The position numbers and the translations under genes were made by a program. The notes beneath the pieces were generated by a model that was not told the origin of the DNA, did no database searches, and saw only the letters and a program-made list of their open reading frames with translations. Of a DNA stretch of 64,000 nt, positions 1-8,416 are shown in pieces; position 1 is the first letter of the stretch; each line of letters opens with the position of its first letter. The stretch comes from Sphingobium lignivorans. Lineage in GTDB: Bacteria; Pseudomonadota; Alphaproteobacteria; Sphingomonadales; Sphingomonadaceae. Location: contig NZ_JACHKA010000001.1 of the NCBI RefSeq assembly GCF_014203955.1, positions 992,001-1,056,000 on the forward strand. Reading direction: 5' to 3'.

Positions 1-827
1 ATGGCGAGGATGCGGCGTGCCTGCGCCAGATGGGGGCGATCGACCATGCGCCCGTCGAGCGACAGCGCGCCCGCGCCGGGATGCGCGGCGAAAGCCTCCA
101 CAATCGCGCGCGCCCGCGCCACTTCATCGGCATCTGGCGTGAAGCCGGCATTGATGACGGGCACTTGCGCGGGATGCAGCGCGAGCATCCCGGTGAAGCC
201 GTCCCGCCGCGCGCGTGCGACATAAGCGGCGAGGCCGTCCATGTCCGAGAGGGCGGGGAACACGGTGTCGATGGCCGGCACGCCCGCCGCATGGGCCGCG
301 AAGAGGGCGAGGCTGCGCACCATTTCATAGGGCGGGGTGTAGCGCCCGTCCGCCTCCCGCGCGGTGCTCGCGCCGATGGCGGCGGGCAGGTCCTCCGCGC
401 CCCAGCTCAGCCCGGCGAGCCGGTCGGCGCAGTTGCGGTAGCTGCCGAGTTCGAACAGCGCGGCAGGCGTTTCCGTGGCGATGGGGATCACCGGCACCGT
501 TTCCGTGCCGAGCAGCTCGTCGAGCAGATTGATCGATGCCGCGCCTTCCGCCTTGGGCAGCATCACGGCATCCGGCCGGGCGGCGCGCAGGCAATGAATG
601 TCTTCCCGGATCGCATCGCTGTCGAGCGGGTTGATGCGCAGGATGGCGGGGACCATGCGCTCGCCGGCCATCCACTCCGTCACGGCCGCCCGCGCTGCCG
701 CCTTGCGCTCGGGCAGGACCGAATCCTCAAGGTCCAGGATCACCGCGTCCGCGCCGCTTGCGGCCGCCTTCCCGAAGCGGTCCGGCCGGTCGCCGGGCAC
801 GAACAGCAGGGAGCGTAGGGCCCTCAT
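1..827 (-). CDS. CitE-like (HpcH/HpaI family) CoA-ester lyase, 3' end outside window
   Basis: A cytoplasmic, Mg-dependent TIM-barrel enzyme of the HpcH/HpaI aldolase / citrate lyase beta family, which cleaves beta-hydroxyacyl-CoA thioesters. The protein opens with RSLLFVPGDRPDRFGKA and continues with VILDLEDSV (metal-site acidic residues), VMLPKAEG, IATETPAAL, SWGAEDL and ALHPAQVPVIN, in the family order. About 275 residues are visible and the frame is still open at base 1, so only the extreme C terminus is missing. The start ATG overlaps the MaoC stop by four bases (ATGA), indicating translational coupling. Lying downstream of MaoC and carboxylase genes, it may act as a 3-hydroxy-3-methylglutaryl-CoA or citramalyl-CoA lyase. 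That substrate is inferred from context; the family is secure. Confidence 0.88.
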   Translation of the reverse strand, partial: MRALRSLLFVPGDRPDRFGKAAASGADAVILDLEDSVLPERKAAARAAVTEWMAGERMVPAILRINPLDSDAIREDIHCLRAARPDAVMLPKAEGAASINLLDELLGTETVPVIPIATETPAALFELGSYRNCADRLAGLSWGAEDLPAAIGASTAREADGRYTPPYEMVRSLALFAAHAAGVPAIDTVFPALSDMDGLAAYVARARRDGFTGMLALHPAQVPVINAGFTPDADEVARARAIVEAFAAHPGAGALSLDGRMVDRPHLAQARRILA

Positions 828-1279
828 GCCGCCGGCTCGCGCAGGAGCAGGGCCGTGCGCAGCCCCTTGCAGACGATCTCGTCGCGCTGGTTGGAGAGGC
901 GATGCTCCCATGTCGCGATGCCCGCATTGGGGCGCGACTTGCTCTTGCGCAGGGCTGTCACCTCGCTCTCGCAGCGCAGCGTATCACCGATGAACACCGG
1001 GGCGGGCAGCACGATCCTGTCGAAACCGAGATTGGCGATGAGGCAGCCCATCGTCGTGCCTTCGACCGAGAGGCCCACCATGAGGCTGAGCGTGAAGGTC
1101 GAGTTGACGAGGATCCGGCCGAACTCGGTCGCCTTCGCTGCCTCGGCGTCGAGATGCAGCGGCTGCGGATTGTGCGTCATGGCCGACCAGAGGAGATTGT
1201 CCGTTTCCGTCACTGTGCGGCGGACGGGGTGGACGATGATGTCGCCGATCCTGAGCTCATCGAAGAAACGGGCGGTCAT
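824..1279 (-). CDS. MaoC family (R)-specific enoyl-CoA hydratase
   Basis: A 151-residue single hot-dog-fold MaoC-like dehydratase. The start MTARFFDELRIGDII is chosen because family members begin this way; the frame stays open further upstream, but that stretch is low-complexity and lacks family similarity. Visible features are TETDNLLWSAMTHNPQPLHLD, the usual substrate/catalytic region with its D-x(4-5)-H-type arrangement modified to N-P-Q-P-L-H, then GRILVNSTFTLSLMVGL and PVFIGDTLRCESEV. It probably hydrates an unsaturated acyl-CoA, plausibly 3-methylglutaconyl-CoA given the flanking methylcrotonyl-CoA carboxylase and CitE-like lyase. It overlaps the next gene by four bases and sits 67 bases after the carboxylase alpha gene, so it belongs to the same minus-strand operon. 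Confidence 0.88.
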   Translation of the reverse strand: MTARFFDELRIGDIIVHPVRRTVTETDNLLWSAMTHNPQPLHLDAEAAKATEFGRILVNSTFTLSLMVGLSVEGTTMGCLIANLGFDRIVLPAPVFIGDTLRCESEVTALRKSKSRPNAGIATWEHRLSNQRDEIVCKGLRTALLLREPAA

Positions 1280-1346
1280 TCTCTTCTCCGTCTTGCTGCC
1301 GTTTGCGTGCCGGGAAGCATGCGTCAGGAGGGGGGCTGAAACAAGG

Positions 1347-3269
1347 TCAGGCCGACGCTGCGGGCTCGATGCGCGCGAGCAGCGCGTCCACCTGCACCTG
1401 CCCGCCGACGGTGGCAGTGAGCGCGGCCACGGTGCCATCGAACGGCGCGGTGAGGCTGTGCTCCATCTTCATGGCCTCGAGCGTGAGCAGCTTCTGGCCC
1501 CGCGTGACGCTCTGGCCCTCGGTCACGTCCACCGCGATGATGCGGCCCGGCATGGGGGCGAGGATGGCGCCGTCCGAAGCGCCGCCGGTGGCGTCGGCCG
1601 CATAGCGGGCTTCGGTCAGCATGAAACTGCTGCCGTCCTCATTGACGAGATAGCCCTCGCTCACGACGCCAATGGGCACGAATGCGCCGCTCTCGTCCTC
1701 CGGCACGGTCAGGGCATAGTCGCGCTTGCCGTCGGTCAGGCGGATGGTGACGGGCGCTGCCGGGCCATTGAGCCGGAAGCCGCGCAGGCCGGCCCATGGT
1801 CCCGATCCCGCCGCCCCATGGTCGCTCCGTCCGGGCCCATGGTTCGTCGCGATCCGCGCCACGGCCTCGAGCGCATGCGCGCTCGGCTCGCCGGCGGGGG
1901 TCAGCTCGGGCAGCTTTCGCTCGATAAGGCCGGTATCCACTTGCCCCGCGGCAAAATCGGGATCGCGCAGCAGCCGGCCAAGGAAGCCGGCATTGCACCG
2001 CACTGGCCAGCAGATCACATCTTCGCAGATGCCGCCAAGGCTCTGCATGGCGATTTCCCGCGATGCCGCATGCGTGACGAGCTTGGCGATCATGGGATCA
2101 TAGAAGGGCGAGATGGCGTCGCCCTGCCGTACGCCGGTCTCGATGCGGGCATGGCCGGTCTGCGTCCAGCCATCGATGTGGAAATGAGTGAGCGGACCGG
2201 TGGACGGGAGGAAGCCTGCCGCGACATCCTCGGCATAGAGCCGCGCTTCGATCGCATGGCCCTGGATGGCGAGCGCGTCCTGGCGCTTGGGCAACGGTTC
2301 GCCACTGGCCACGCGCAATTGCCACTCCACCAGGTCGACGCCGGTGATCTCCTCGGTCACCGGATGCTCCACCTGCAGCCGCGTGTTCATTTCCATGAAC
2401 CAGATGCGATCGGCGGAGAGCCCCTGGCTGGCATCGGCAATGAACTCGATCGTGCCGGCGCCGACATAGTCCACCGCCTGCGCGGCGCGCACGGCAGCGG
2501 CGCAAAGGGCTTCGCGCGTCGCCTCGTCCATGCCGGGGGCGGGCGCTTCCTCGATCACTTTCTGGTGCCGCCGCTGGAGCGAGCAGTCGCGCTCGAACAG
2601 ATGGACGATGTTGCCATGGGTGTCGCCGAACACCTGCACCTCGATATGGCGCGGCGAGAGGATATATTTCTCGATCAGCACGCGATCGTCGCCAAAGGAG
2701 GACGCGGCCTCGCGCTTGCAGGAGGCGAGCGCATCGAGGAAATCGGCGGCCGCGTCCACCCGGCGCATGCCCTTGCCGCCGCCCCCTGCGACGGCCTTGA
2801 TGAGCACGGGATAGCCGATGGTGTCGGCCTCGGCTTTCAGCCGCTCGGGTGACTGGTCCTCGCCGAGATAGCCGGGCGTGACGGGGACTCCGGCCGCCTG
2901 CATCAGGGCCTTGGCGGCATCCTTGAGTCCCATCGCGCGAATGGAATGCGGCGTGGCGCCGACCCACACCAGCCCGGCATCGATGACCGCCTGCGCGAAG
3001 TCGGCATTCTCGCTGAGGAAGCCATAGCCGGGGTGGATGGCCTGCGCGCCGGTCTGCTTGGCGGCGGCGATGATTTTCTCGCCCACCAGATAGCTCTCGC
3101 GGGCGGGGGAGGGGCCGACATGCACGGCCTCGTCCGCCTCCCGGACATGCAGCGCCTGCGCATCGGCATCCGAATAGACCGCGATGGTGCGGATGCCCAT
3201 GGCCCGCGCAGTGCGGATGATCCGGCAAGCGATCTCGCCGCGATTGGCGATGAGGAGGGACGTGATCAT
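1347..3269 (-). CDS. mccA: Methylcrotonyl-CoA carboxylase-type alpha subunit (biotin carboxylase + BCCP)
   Basis: A 640-residue biotin-dependent acyl-CoA carboxylase alpha subunit that carboxylates its own biotin using ATP and bicarbonate. Start MITSLLIANRGEIACR is the canonical N terminus; the in-frame extension upstream is not family-like. Domains: biotin carboxylase N-terminal domain with HPGYGFLSEN near residue 80, ATP-grasp with GGGGKGMR near 161 and EMNTRLQVEHPVTE near 285, biotin carboxylase C-terminal domain, and a C-terminal biotinyl domain with EAMKMEH (biotinyl lysine about residue 601). Sequence alone cannot separate propionyl-, acetyl- and methylcrotonyl-CoA carboxylases. The neighbouring isovaleryl-CoA dehydrogenase and MCC-like beta subunit favour 3-methylcrotonyl-CoA as substrate, in leucine or isovalerate degradation. 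Confidence 0.92.
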   Translation of the reverse strand: MITSLLIANRGEIACRIIRTARAMGIRTIAVYSDADAQALHVREADEAVHVGPSPARESYLVGEKIIAAAKQTGAQAIHPGYGFLSENADFAQAVIDAGLVWVGATPHSIRAMGLKDAAKALMQAAGVPVTPGYLGEDQSPERLKAEADTIGYPVLIKAVAGGGGKGMRRVDAAADFLDALASCKREAASSFGDDRVLIEKYILSPRHIEVQVFGDTHGNIVHLFERDCSLQRRHQKVIEEAPAPGMDEATREALCAAAVRAAQAVDYVGAGTIEFIADASQGLSADRIWFMEMNTRLQVEHPVTEEITGVDLVEWQLRVASGEPLPKRQDALAIQGHAIEARLYAEDVAAGFLPSTGPLTHFHIDGWTQTGHARIETGVRQGDAISPFYDPMIAKLVTHAASREIAMQSLGGICEDVICWPVRCNAGFLGRLLRDPDFAAGQVDTGLIERKLPELTPAGEPSAHALEAVARIATNHGPGRSDHGAAGSGPWAGLRGFRLNGPAAPVTIRLTDGKRDYALTVPEDESGAFVPIGVVSEGYLVNEDGSSFMLTEARYAADATGGASDGAILAPMPGRIIAVDVTEGQSVTRGQKLLTLEAMKMEHSLTAPFDGTVAALTATVGGQVQVDALLARIEPAASA

Positions 3270-3360
3270 GGATGGGCTCGCGACGGCAGGATGATCGGGC
3301 GGCCAAATGCTGAAACCAGCTCGGCGTGGCACGGATGAGGAAGGCCGGATGTCATATCCC

Positions 3361-4962
3361 TCACATCCGGAACAGCCCGAAGGCTGCCCTTTCCGGGATG
3401 GGCGCGTTGAGCGTCGCCGCGAAGGCCAGCCCCAGCACGTCCCTCGTCTGCGCGGGGTCGATGATGCCGTCGTCCCACAGCTGGGCCGTCGCGTGCCATG
3501 GGTTGCCCTCCGCTTCGAAGCGCTCGCGGATCGGCGCCTTGAAGGCTTCCGCTTCCTCGGGCGTCCAATTGTCCGCGTCGCGGTGGACGGTGGCGAGGAC
3601 GCTGGCCGCCTGCTCGCCGCCCATCACGCTGATGCGGCTGTTGGGCCAGGAGAAGAGGAAGCGCGGGGAATAAGCGCGCCCGGCCATGCCGTAATTGCCC
3701 GCGCCGAAGCTGCCGCCGATCAGCACCGTGATCTTGGGCACCTGCGCGGTGGCCACGGCCGTGACGAGCTTTGCGCCATGTTTCGCAATGCCTTCCGCTT
3801 CATATTTTCCGCCGACCATGAAGCCCGAAATATTCTGAAGGAAGAGCAGCGGCGTGCGGCGCTGGCAGGCCAGTTCGATGAAGTGCGCGCCCTTCTGCGC
3901 GCTTTCGCTGAACAGCACGCCATTGTTGGCGAGGATCGCGACGGGCATGCCCCAGATATGGGCGAAGCCGCAGACCAGCGTCGAACCGTAAAGCGCCTTG
4001 AACTCGTGGAATTCGCTGCCGTCCACGATCCGGGCGATGACCTCGTGCACGTCATAAGGCGCGCGGACATCCTCGGGGATGATGCCGTAGAGTTCCTCGG
4101 GATCATATTTCGGCGGGCGGGGGAGGATGAGCGGGATGTCGGGCGTGCGGTCGGCGGGGAGGTGGCTCACAATGTCCCGCACGATCGTCAGCGCATGGTC
4201 GTCATTCTCGGCGAGATGATCCGCGACGCCGGACTTGCGGGCATGCAGCTCGCCGCCGCCCAGGTCCTCGGCGCTGATCTCCTCGCCCGTCGCGGCCTTC
4301 ACCAGCGGCGGGCCTGCGAGGAAGATGGTGCCCTGATCCCGCACGATCACGCTCTCGTCGGACATGGCGGGCACATAGGCGCCGCCGGCCGTGCAGAAGC
4401 CCATCACGCAGGCGATCTGGGCAATGCCCTGCGCGGACATGTTCGCCTGATTGAAGAAGATGCGGCCGAAATGATCGCGATCCGGAAAGACCTCGCTCTG
4501 GTGCGGGAGGTTGGCGCCGCCGCTGTCGACCAGATAGATGCAGGGCAGGCGGTTTTCCGCCGCGATCTCCTGCGCCCGCAGATGCTTCTTCACCGAGAGG
4601 GGATAATAGGTGCCGCCCTTCACCGTGGCGTCGTTGCAGGCGATCATCACCTGACGACCCGCTACGCGGCCGATGCCCGCGATGATGCCGGCGCCCGGCA
4701 CGTCCCCATCATACTCGCCATGAGCGGCGAGTTGGCCGATCTCGAGGAAGGGGCTGCCCGGATCGAGCAGCCGCTCGACGCGCGCGCGGGGCAGCAGCTT
4801 GCCGCGCGCCACATGCCGATCGCGGGCACGCTCGCCCCCACCCAGAGCGGCCTTCGCGACATCGGCATGGAGCCGGTCCCGCAGCGCTCGGTTGTGCGCG
4901 GCGCGGCTCGCGAACTCCGGGCTCGCGGTGTCGATCGCCGTGGGAAGGACGGGGCCGGTCAT
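3361..4962 (-). CDS. mccB: Methylcrotonyl-CoA carboxylase beta subunit (carboxyltransferase)
   Basis: A 533-residue acyl-CoA carboxyltransferase that moves the carboxyl group from carboxybiotin to 3-methylcrotonyl-CoA. Start [17 protein letters not shown] overlaps the stop of the preceding small membrane gene by four bases. N-terminal carboxyltransferase features include [31 protein letters not shown] and [15 protein letters not shown]. The C-terminal half has [40 protein letters not shown] and [15 protein letters not shown]. These are characteristic of MCC beta subunits (the QNISGFMVG and NYGMCGRAY-type signatures) rather than propionyl-CoA carboxylases. It sits 91 bases upstream of the alpha subunit gene, with which it would form the holoenzyme. 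Confidence 0.93.
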   Translation of the reverse strand: MTGPVLPTAIDTASPEFASRAAHNRALRDRLHADVAKAALGGGERARDRHVARGKLLPRARVERLLDPGSPFLEIGQLAAHGEYDGDVPGAGIIAGIGRVAGRQVMIACNDATVKGGTYYPLSVKKHLRAQEIAAENRLPCIYLVDSGGANLPHQSEVFPDRDHFGRIFFNQANMSAQGIAQIACVMGFCTAGGAYVPAMSDESVIVRDQGTIFLAGPPLVKAATGEEISAEDLGGGELHARKSGVADHLAENDDHALTIVRDIVSHLPADRTPDIPLILPRPPKYDPEELYGIIPEDVRAPYDVHEVIARIVDGSEFHEFKALYGSTLVCGFAHIWGMPVAILANNGVLFSESAQKGAHFIELACQRRTPLLFLQNISGFMVGGKYEAEGIAKHGAKLVTAVATAQVPKITVLIGGSFGAGNYGMAGRAYSPRFLFSWPNSRISVMGGEQAASVLATVHRDADNWTPEEAEAFKAPIRERFEAEGNPWHATAQLWDDGIIDPAQTRDVLGLAFAATLNAPIPERAAFGLFRM

Positions 4963-5219
4963 GCGGGCGCCTTCTTGCGAATGAGATAGCGATAGACGCC
5001 GGTCGCGTTGATGACGAGCAGCGCGATGTTCTGGAACCCGATCCCTTCGCTGTCCGGCTGGAGGAAGCCCCAGGTGATCAGCGCGAGCGAACTCGTGACG
5101 AAGAGCACGAAGGCCCAGCCCGTCACGCGCCTGCCGAGATCGAGCGCCACGATCAACGCGGCGAGGGTGGCAGCGGCCGCACCATAATATTGGAAGGCAG
5201 TGAGGAGGGAATCGCTCAT
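4959..5219 (-). CDS. Small integral membrane protein, unknown function
   Basis: An 86-residue hydrophobic protein with about three predicted membrane spans (around residues 8-26, 33-52 and 60-78) and a basic C-terminal tail [10 protein letters not shown], which suggests a cytoplasmic C terminus. It lies inside the leucine-degradation operon between isovaleryl-CoA dehydrogenase and mccB, with an ATGA overlap into mccB, so it is co-transcribed and probably co-translated. The overlap and hydrophobic composition make it a real gene rather than a chance frame. No catalytic motif is visible. A role at the membrane connected with the pathway, for instance in substrate or electron handling, would be speculation. 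Confidence 0.75.
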   Translation of the reverse strand: MSDSLLTAFQYYGAAAATLAALIVALDLGRRVTGWAFVLFVTSSLALITWGFLQPDSEGIGFQNIALLVINATGVYRYLIRKKAPA

Positions 5220-5334
5220 GAGGTGCTCCGACCGGCGCGTCCAAGTTGCTCCATGGCGCGGCTGGAGACTGTGCGGCCCGGCGAGGGCTGCGCTGTTTCC
5301 CGGCGATCGCGGGGCAGGCGGATGGTGCGTACGG

Positions 5335-6492
5335 TCATCCCTCGCCGCCCACCAGTTCCCGGCCGATCAGCATGCGGCGGATCTCATTGGTGCCCGCGCC
5401 GATATCCAGCAGCTTGGCATCGCGCAGATAGCGCTCCACCGGCCAGTCTGTCGTATAGCCTGCGCCCCCGAGCGCCTGCACTGCCTCCAGCGCCACCTTC
5501 ACGGCGTTCTCGCTGGCGAGCAGGATGGCACCGGCGGCGTCGAAGCGGGTGGTCTTGCCCGCGTCACAGGCCTTCGCCACCGCATAGACATAGGCGCGGG
5601 CCGAATTGAGTGCGACATACATGTCCGCCACCTTGGCCTGCATGAGCTGGAAGGCGCCGATGGGCTTGCCGAACTGGCGGCGCTCGCGGACATAAGGCAG
5701 CACCGTGTCGAGGCAGGCCTGCATGATGCCGAGCTGGACGCCGGACAGCACGACGCGCTCATAATCGAGGCCGGACATCAGCACCTTCACGCCGCCGCCC
5801 AGCTCCCCGAGGATATTCTCCTGCGGTACATGGCAATCATCGAACACCAGTTCCGCCGTGGGCGAACCGCGCATGCCCATCTTCTCGATCTTCTGGCCGA
5901 TCGCGAAGCCGTCCATGTCCTTCTCGATCAGGAAGGCCGTGATGCCCTTCGATCCGCCGGCCGCGTCCGTCCTCGCATAGACGACGAGAGTCTGGGCATA
6001 AGCGGCGTTGGTGATCCAGAATTTGGTGCCATTGAGCACATAGTCGCCCTGCACGGCGTCGGCGCGCAGCTTCATGGAGACGACGTCCGATCCCGCGCCG
6101 GTCTCCGACATGGCCAGGCTGCCGACATGATCGCCGGCGATGAGGCCGGGCAGATATTTCGCCTTCTGCTCCGGGGTCGCCCAGCGCGCGATCTGGTTGA
6201 TGCACAGGTTTGAGTGCGCGCCATAGGAAAGGCCGACGGAAGCCGAGGCCCGGCTGATCTCCTCGCAGGCGATCACATGTTCGAGATAGCCAAGCCCGAG
6301 CCCGCCATCCTCCTCCTTCACGGTGATGCCGTGCAGGCCGAGCGCGCCCATCTCCGGCCACAGCTCGATGGGGAAACGGTCTTCCCGGTCCACCTGCGCG
6401 GCGATGGGCGCGATCCGGTCGGCAGCGAAGCGGCGGCAGGTCTCGCGGATCATGTCCGCGGTTTCGCCGAGCGAGAAATCCAGTTGCTCCAT
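5335..6492 (-). CDS. ivd: Isovaleryl-CoA dehydrogenase
   Basis: A 385-residue flavoprotein of the acyl-CoA dehydrogenase family that oxidises isovaleryl-CoA to 3-methylcrotonyl-CoA and passes electrons to ETF. Family landmarks appear in order: N-terminal helical domain, GLSYGAHSNLCINQI, the FAD/substrate segment SLAMSETGAGSDVVSMKL, WITNAAYAQTLVVYART, GMRGSPTAELVFDDC, SGLDYERVVLSG (Glu in this helix-G position is the catalytic base of isovaleryl-CoA dehydrogenases), RRQFGKPIGAFQLMQ and the C-terminal GAGTNEIRRMLIGREL. Length and motifs match isovaleryl rather than short-chain acyl-CoA dehydrogenases. It is the first gene of the minus-strand operon leading to MCC and diverges from a LysR regulator. 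Confidence 0.93.
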   Translation of the reverse strand: MEQLDFSLGETADMIRETCRRFAADRIAPIAAQVDREDRFPIELWPEMGALGLHGITVKEEDGGLGLGYLEHVIACEEISRASASVGLSYGAHSNLCINQIARWATPEQKAKYLPGLIAGDHVGSLAMSETGAGSDVVSMKLRADAVQGDYVLNGTKFWITNAAYAQTLVVYARTDAAGGSKGITAFLIEKDMDGFAIGQKIEKMGMRGSPTAELVFDDCHVPQENILGELGGGVKVLMSGLDYERVVLSGVQLGIMQACLDTVLPYVRERRQFGKPIGAFQLMQAKVADMYVALNSARAYVYAVAKACDAGKTTRFDAAGAILLASENAVKVALEAVQALGGAGYTTDWPVERYLRDAKLLDIGAGTNEIRRMLIGRELVGGEG

Positions 6493-6597
6493 GCGCCTCT
6501 CCTGTCCGGCCGCGCCTTACCCGGCGGCCTGTTCCTGTCCTCATTATCCTAACGGGGTGCATTGGAAAAATTGAAATCAAGGGAAGCAAGACATAGA

Positions 6598-6611
6598 CAG
6601 CATCTATGCTG
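6598..6611. promoter_or_regulatory. Palindrome spanning the LysR gene start codon
   Basis: CAGCAT-CT-ATGCTG is a perfect 6-bp inverted repeat with a 2-base spacer whose right arm contains the start ATG of the LysR-type regulator. It lies in the 113-base divergent region between the regulator and ivd. LysR regulators usually repress their own gene from sites in the shared intergenic region, so an operator is possible. A chance palindrome cannot be excluded. Confidence 0.25.
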
Positions 6612-7502
6612 GACCGATATCTCCTGCGCTACTTCCTCGCCGTGGTGGACCAAGGCAATTTCTCCCGTGCAGCGGCGTTATGCCATGTCTCGCAGCCCAC
6701 GCTTTCCGTGGGCATCGCAAAGCTGGAGAACGAACTCGGCGCGCCGCTGTTCCTGCGCTCCAGCCAGCGGGTGGAACTCACCGCCGCCGGCGCGCGGTTT
6801 CTCGTCCACGCGCGGCGGATCGAAAGCGAGTATAATCTGGCCGAACGCGCGCTGGCGGATGTCCAGCCCGCGCGTCGCTTGCGCATCGGCTGGCTGTCGA
6901 GCGTGCCATCGGATCGCCTTGCAGCGGCGCTTGGCGTCGGTCGGGGGGAGAGGCCCGGAAGCCAGATCGAGATCGTCGAAGGCAATGAGCGGGACATCCA
7001 CGCCCATCTGGCACGCGGGCGGATCGACCTGGCGGTGTCCATCATCCGCCCCGGCGAGACTCGGTTCCGGGAAGAGGCGATCCTGGAGGAGGGCTACCGG
7101 CTGGCAATGCCCGCGGGCCACAAGCTGGCGCAGCAATCCGTCCTGACCGCCGAGGCGCTGGCGAGCGAGACGATGATCGTCCGGCGCCATTGCGAAGCGC
7201 TGGCGGCCACCAGCCGGCATTTCACCGAACGCGGGGTTCGCCCTTTCTTCGCGATGCGATCGACCAATGACGAGCGGGTGCTGGCGATGGTGGCGGCGGG
7301 GCTGGGCATCACGGTCATGCCGGAAAGCCATGCCCATGAAGGCGTCGTCCGACCGTTGCTCGCGGGGTTCGACCTGCGCCGGACGATCGGCTTCCTGTTC
7401 GGACCGCATGGCGATCCCCCGGCGCTCGCCGATCCGCCGTTCCTGGACGCGCTCCGCACTGCGCTGCGGACGGCGAGGGTTGGCGCTCGGGAGCCCCTCT
7501 GA
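6606..7502 (+). CDS. LysR-type transcriptional regulator
   Basis: A 298-residue LysR-family regulator. The N-terminal winged helix-turn-helix (residues about 5-65) reads FLAVVDQGNFSRAAALCHVS, then QPTLSVGIAKLENELGAPLF; the rest is the periplasmic-binding-protein-like effector domain. It is transcribed divergently from the ivd-mcc operon with 113 bases between start codons. That arrangement is typical of a LysR protein controlling its neighbour, so an acyl-CoA or organic acid from the leucine pathway is a plausible effector (inference). The effector domain contains RSTNDERVLAMVAAGLGITVM, a typical segment of the second subdomain. No other catalytic or metal motif is present. Confidence 0.9.
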   Translation: MLDRYLLRYFLAVVDQGNFSRAAALCHVSQPTLSVGIAKLENELGAPLFLRSSQRVELTAAGARFLVHARRIESEYNLAERALADVQPARRLRIGWLSSVPSDRLAAALGVGRGERPGSQIEIVEGNERDIHAHLARGRIDLAVSIIRPGETRFREEAILEEGYRLAMPAGHKLAQQSVLTAEALASETMIVRRHCEALAATSRHFTERGVRPFFAMRSTNDERVLAMVAAGLGITVMPESHAHEGVVRPLLAGFDLRRTIGFLFGPHGDPPALADPPFLDALRTALRTARVGAREPL

Positions 7503-7647
7503 GATCGCGGCGCAAGATAGAGGGGAACATGGCTCTCTTTGCCATTGGCTTGTGTTTCGCCGCCATCGGCGACAAGAGGGCAAAGTCAACTTGGGCTTGC
7601 CTCGCTACGGAGTCGCAGGCGGAGCCTTGTGGAGAGGGAGAACAATC

Positions 7648-8259
7648 ATGTCGAAAATCGCGATCCTGGGCGCCACGGGCAATGCCGGTCAGCGCCTCGT
7701 CGATGAAGCGACCCGCCGGGGGCACAGCGTCACCGGCATTTCCCGCCATGCGGACGAGCAGGCGCCCCGCGACGGCGTGACCTGGGCGAAAGCGGACATC
7801 AACGATGTCGATGCCACTGCCGCATTGCTGGCCGGCCATGACGCGGTCATCCTCTCGATGCCGTTCAAGGACCTGAACTTCGATGCGGTCTTCGCGATCG
7901 CCGGGAAAGCAGGCATCCGTCTGCTCGTGGTCGGCGGGGCCGCGAGCCTGAAGAATGATGACGGCGTCGTGCTGCTCGACACCCCGGGCTTTCCGGACTT
8001 CATCAAGGTGGAAGCCGCGCCGGCGCGCGATTTCCTCAATCGCCTCAAGGACAGCGCCAGTTTCGAATGGACCTTCCTGTCGCCCGCGATGTTCTTCGGC
8101 CCCGGTGAGCGCACGGGCACGTTCCGTCTCGGTACCGACACGCTGCTCACGGCCGGGGACGGCAAGAGCTCGATCAGCTACGAGGATTTTGCCATTGCGA
8201 TGATCGACGAGATCGAGGAGCCCCGGCACAGGAACATGCGCTTCACCGTCGGCTACTGA
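7648..8259 (+). CDS. NAD(P)-binding NmrA-like / YwnB-type oxidoreductase
   Basis: A 203-residue atypical short-chain dehydrogenase. The N-terminal dinucleotide-binding glycine motif ILGATGNAGQRLVDEA starts at residue 5, followed by ADINDVDATAALLAGHDAVI, VVGGAASL and a C-terminal half with FLSPAMFFGPGERTGTFRLG and ISYEDFAIAMIDEIE. This architecture matches the NAD(P)H-binding family of YwnB/YhfK proteins, which lack the Tyr-Lys pair of classical SDRs. The start ATG follows GGAGAGGGAG at suitable distance; the reading frame is open upstream but overlaps the LysR gene and is not conserved-looking. Function is probably a flavin or quinone-like reductase, or redox sensing; substrate unknown. Confidence 0.82.
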   Translation: MSKIAILGATGNAGQRLVDEATRRGHSVTGISRHADEQAPRDGVTWAKADINDVDATAALLAGHDAVILSMPFKDLNFDAVFAIAGKAGIRLLVVGGAASLKNDDGVVLLDTPGFPDFIKVEAAPARDFLNRLKDSASFEWTFLSPAMFFGPGERTGTFRLGTDTLLTAGDGKSSISYEDFAIAMIDEIEEPRHRNMRFTVGY

Positions 8260-8274
8260 GCGCTGGGAGCGGGC

Positions 8275-8300
8275 GCGGGGCGTGGCGCGCCATGCCCCGC
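8275..8300 (+). terminator. GC-rich hairpin after NmrA-like gene
   Basis: GCGGGGCGTGGC and GCCATGCCCCGC form a nearly perfect GC-rich stem 16 bases after the stop codon of the NmrA-like gene. No run of T follows on the plus strand, so it is at best a weak or factor-assisted terminator. Confidence 0.35.
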
Positions 8301-8416
8301 TCAGTCGCTCATGCATTTCGTCGCAAAGACCTTCAATCCGGGGCGGGAATCCGTTAGGTTCGCGATGCTTCTGAACAGGGGAAGCTCAACAAAAACCGTA
8401 CGGAGACGAGCGCATC

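Noticed and set aside
855-2852. Long plus-strand open frame of 665 codons
   Set aside because: Lies opposite the MaoC and carboxylase alpha genes; composition is Arg/Gly/His-rich with no domain, a shadow of high-GC codon use.
7529-7780. Short plus-strand frame before the NmrA-like gene
   Set aside because: Begins with a hydrophobic segment but then runs out of frame through the NmrA-like gene into basic low-complexity sequence.
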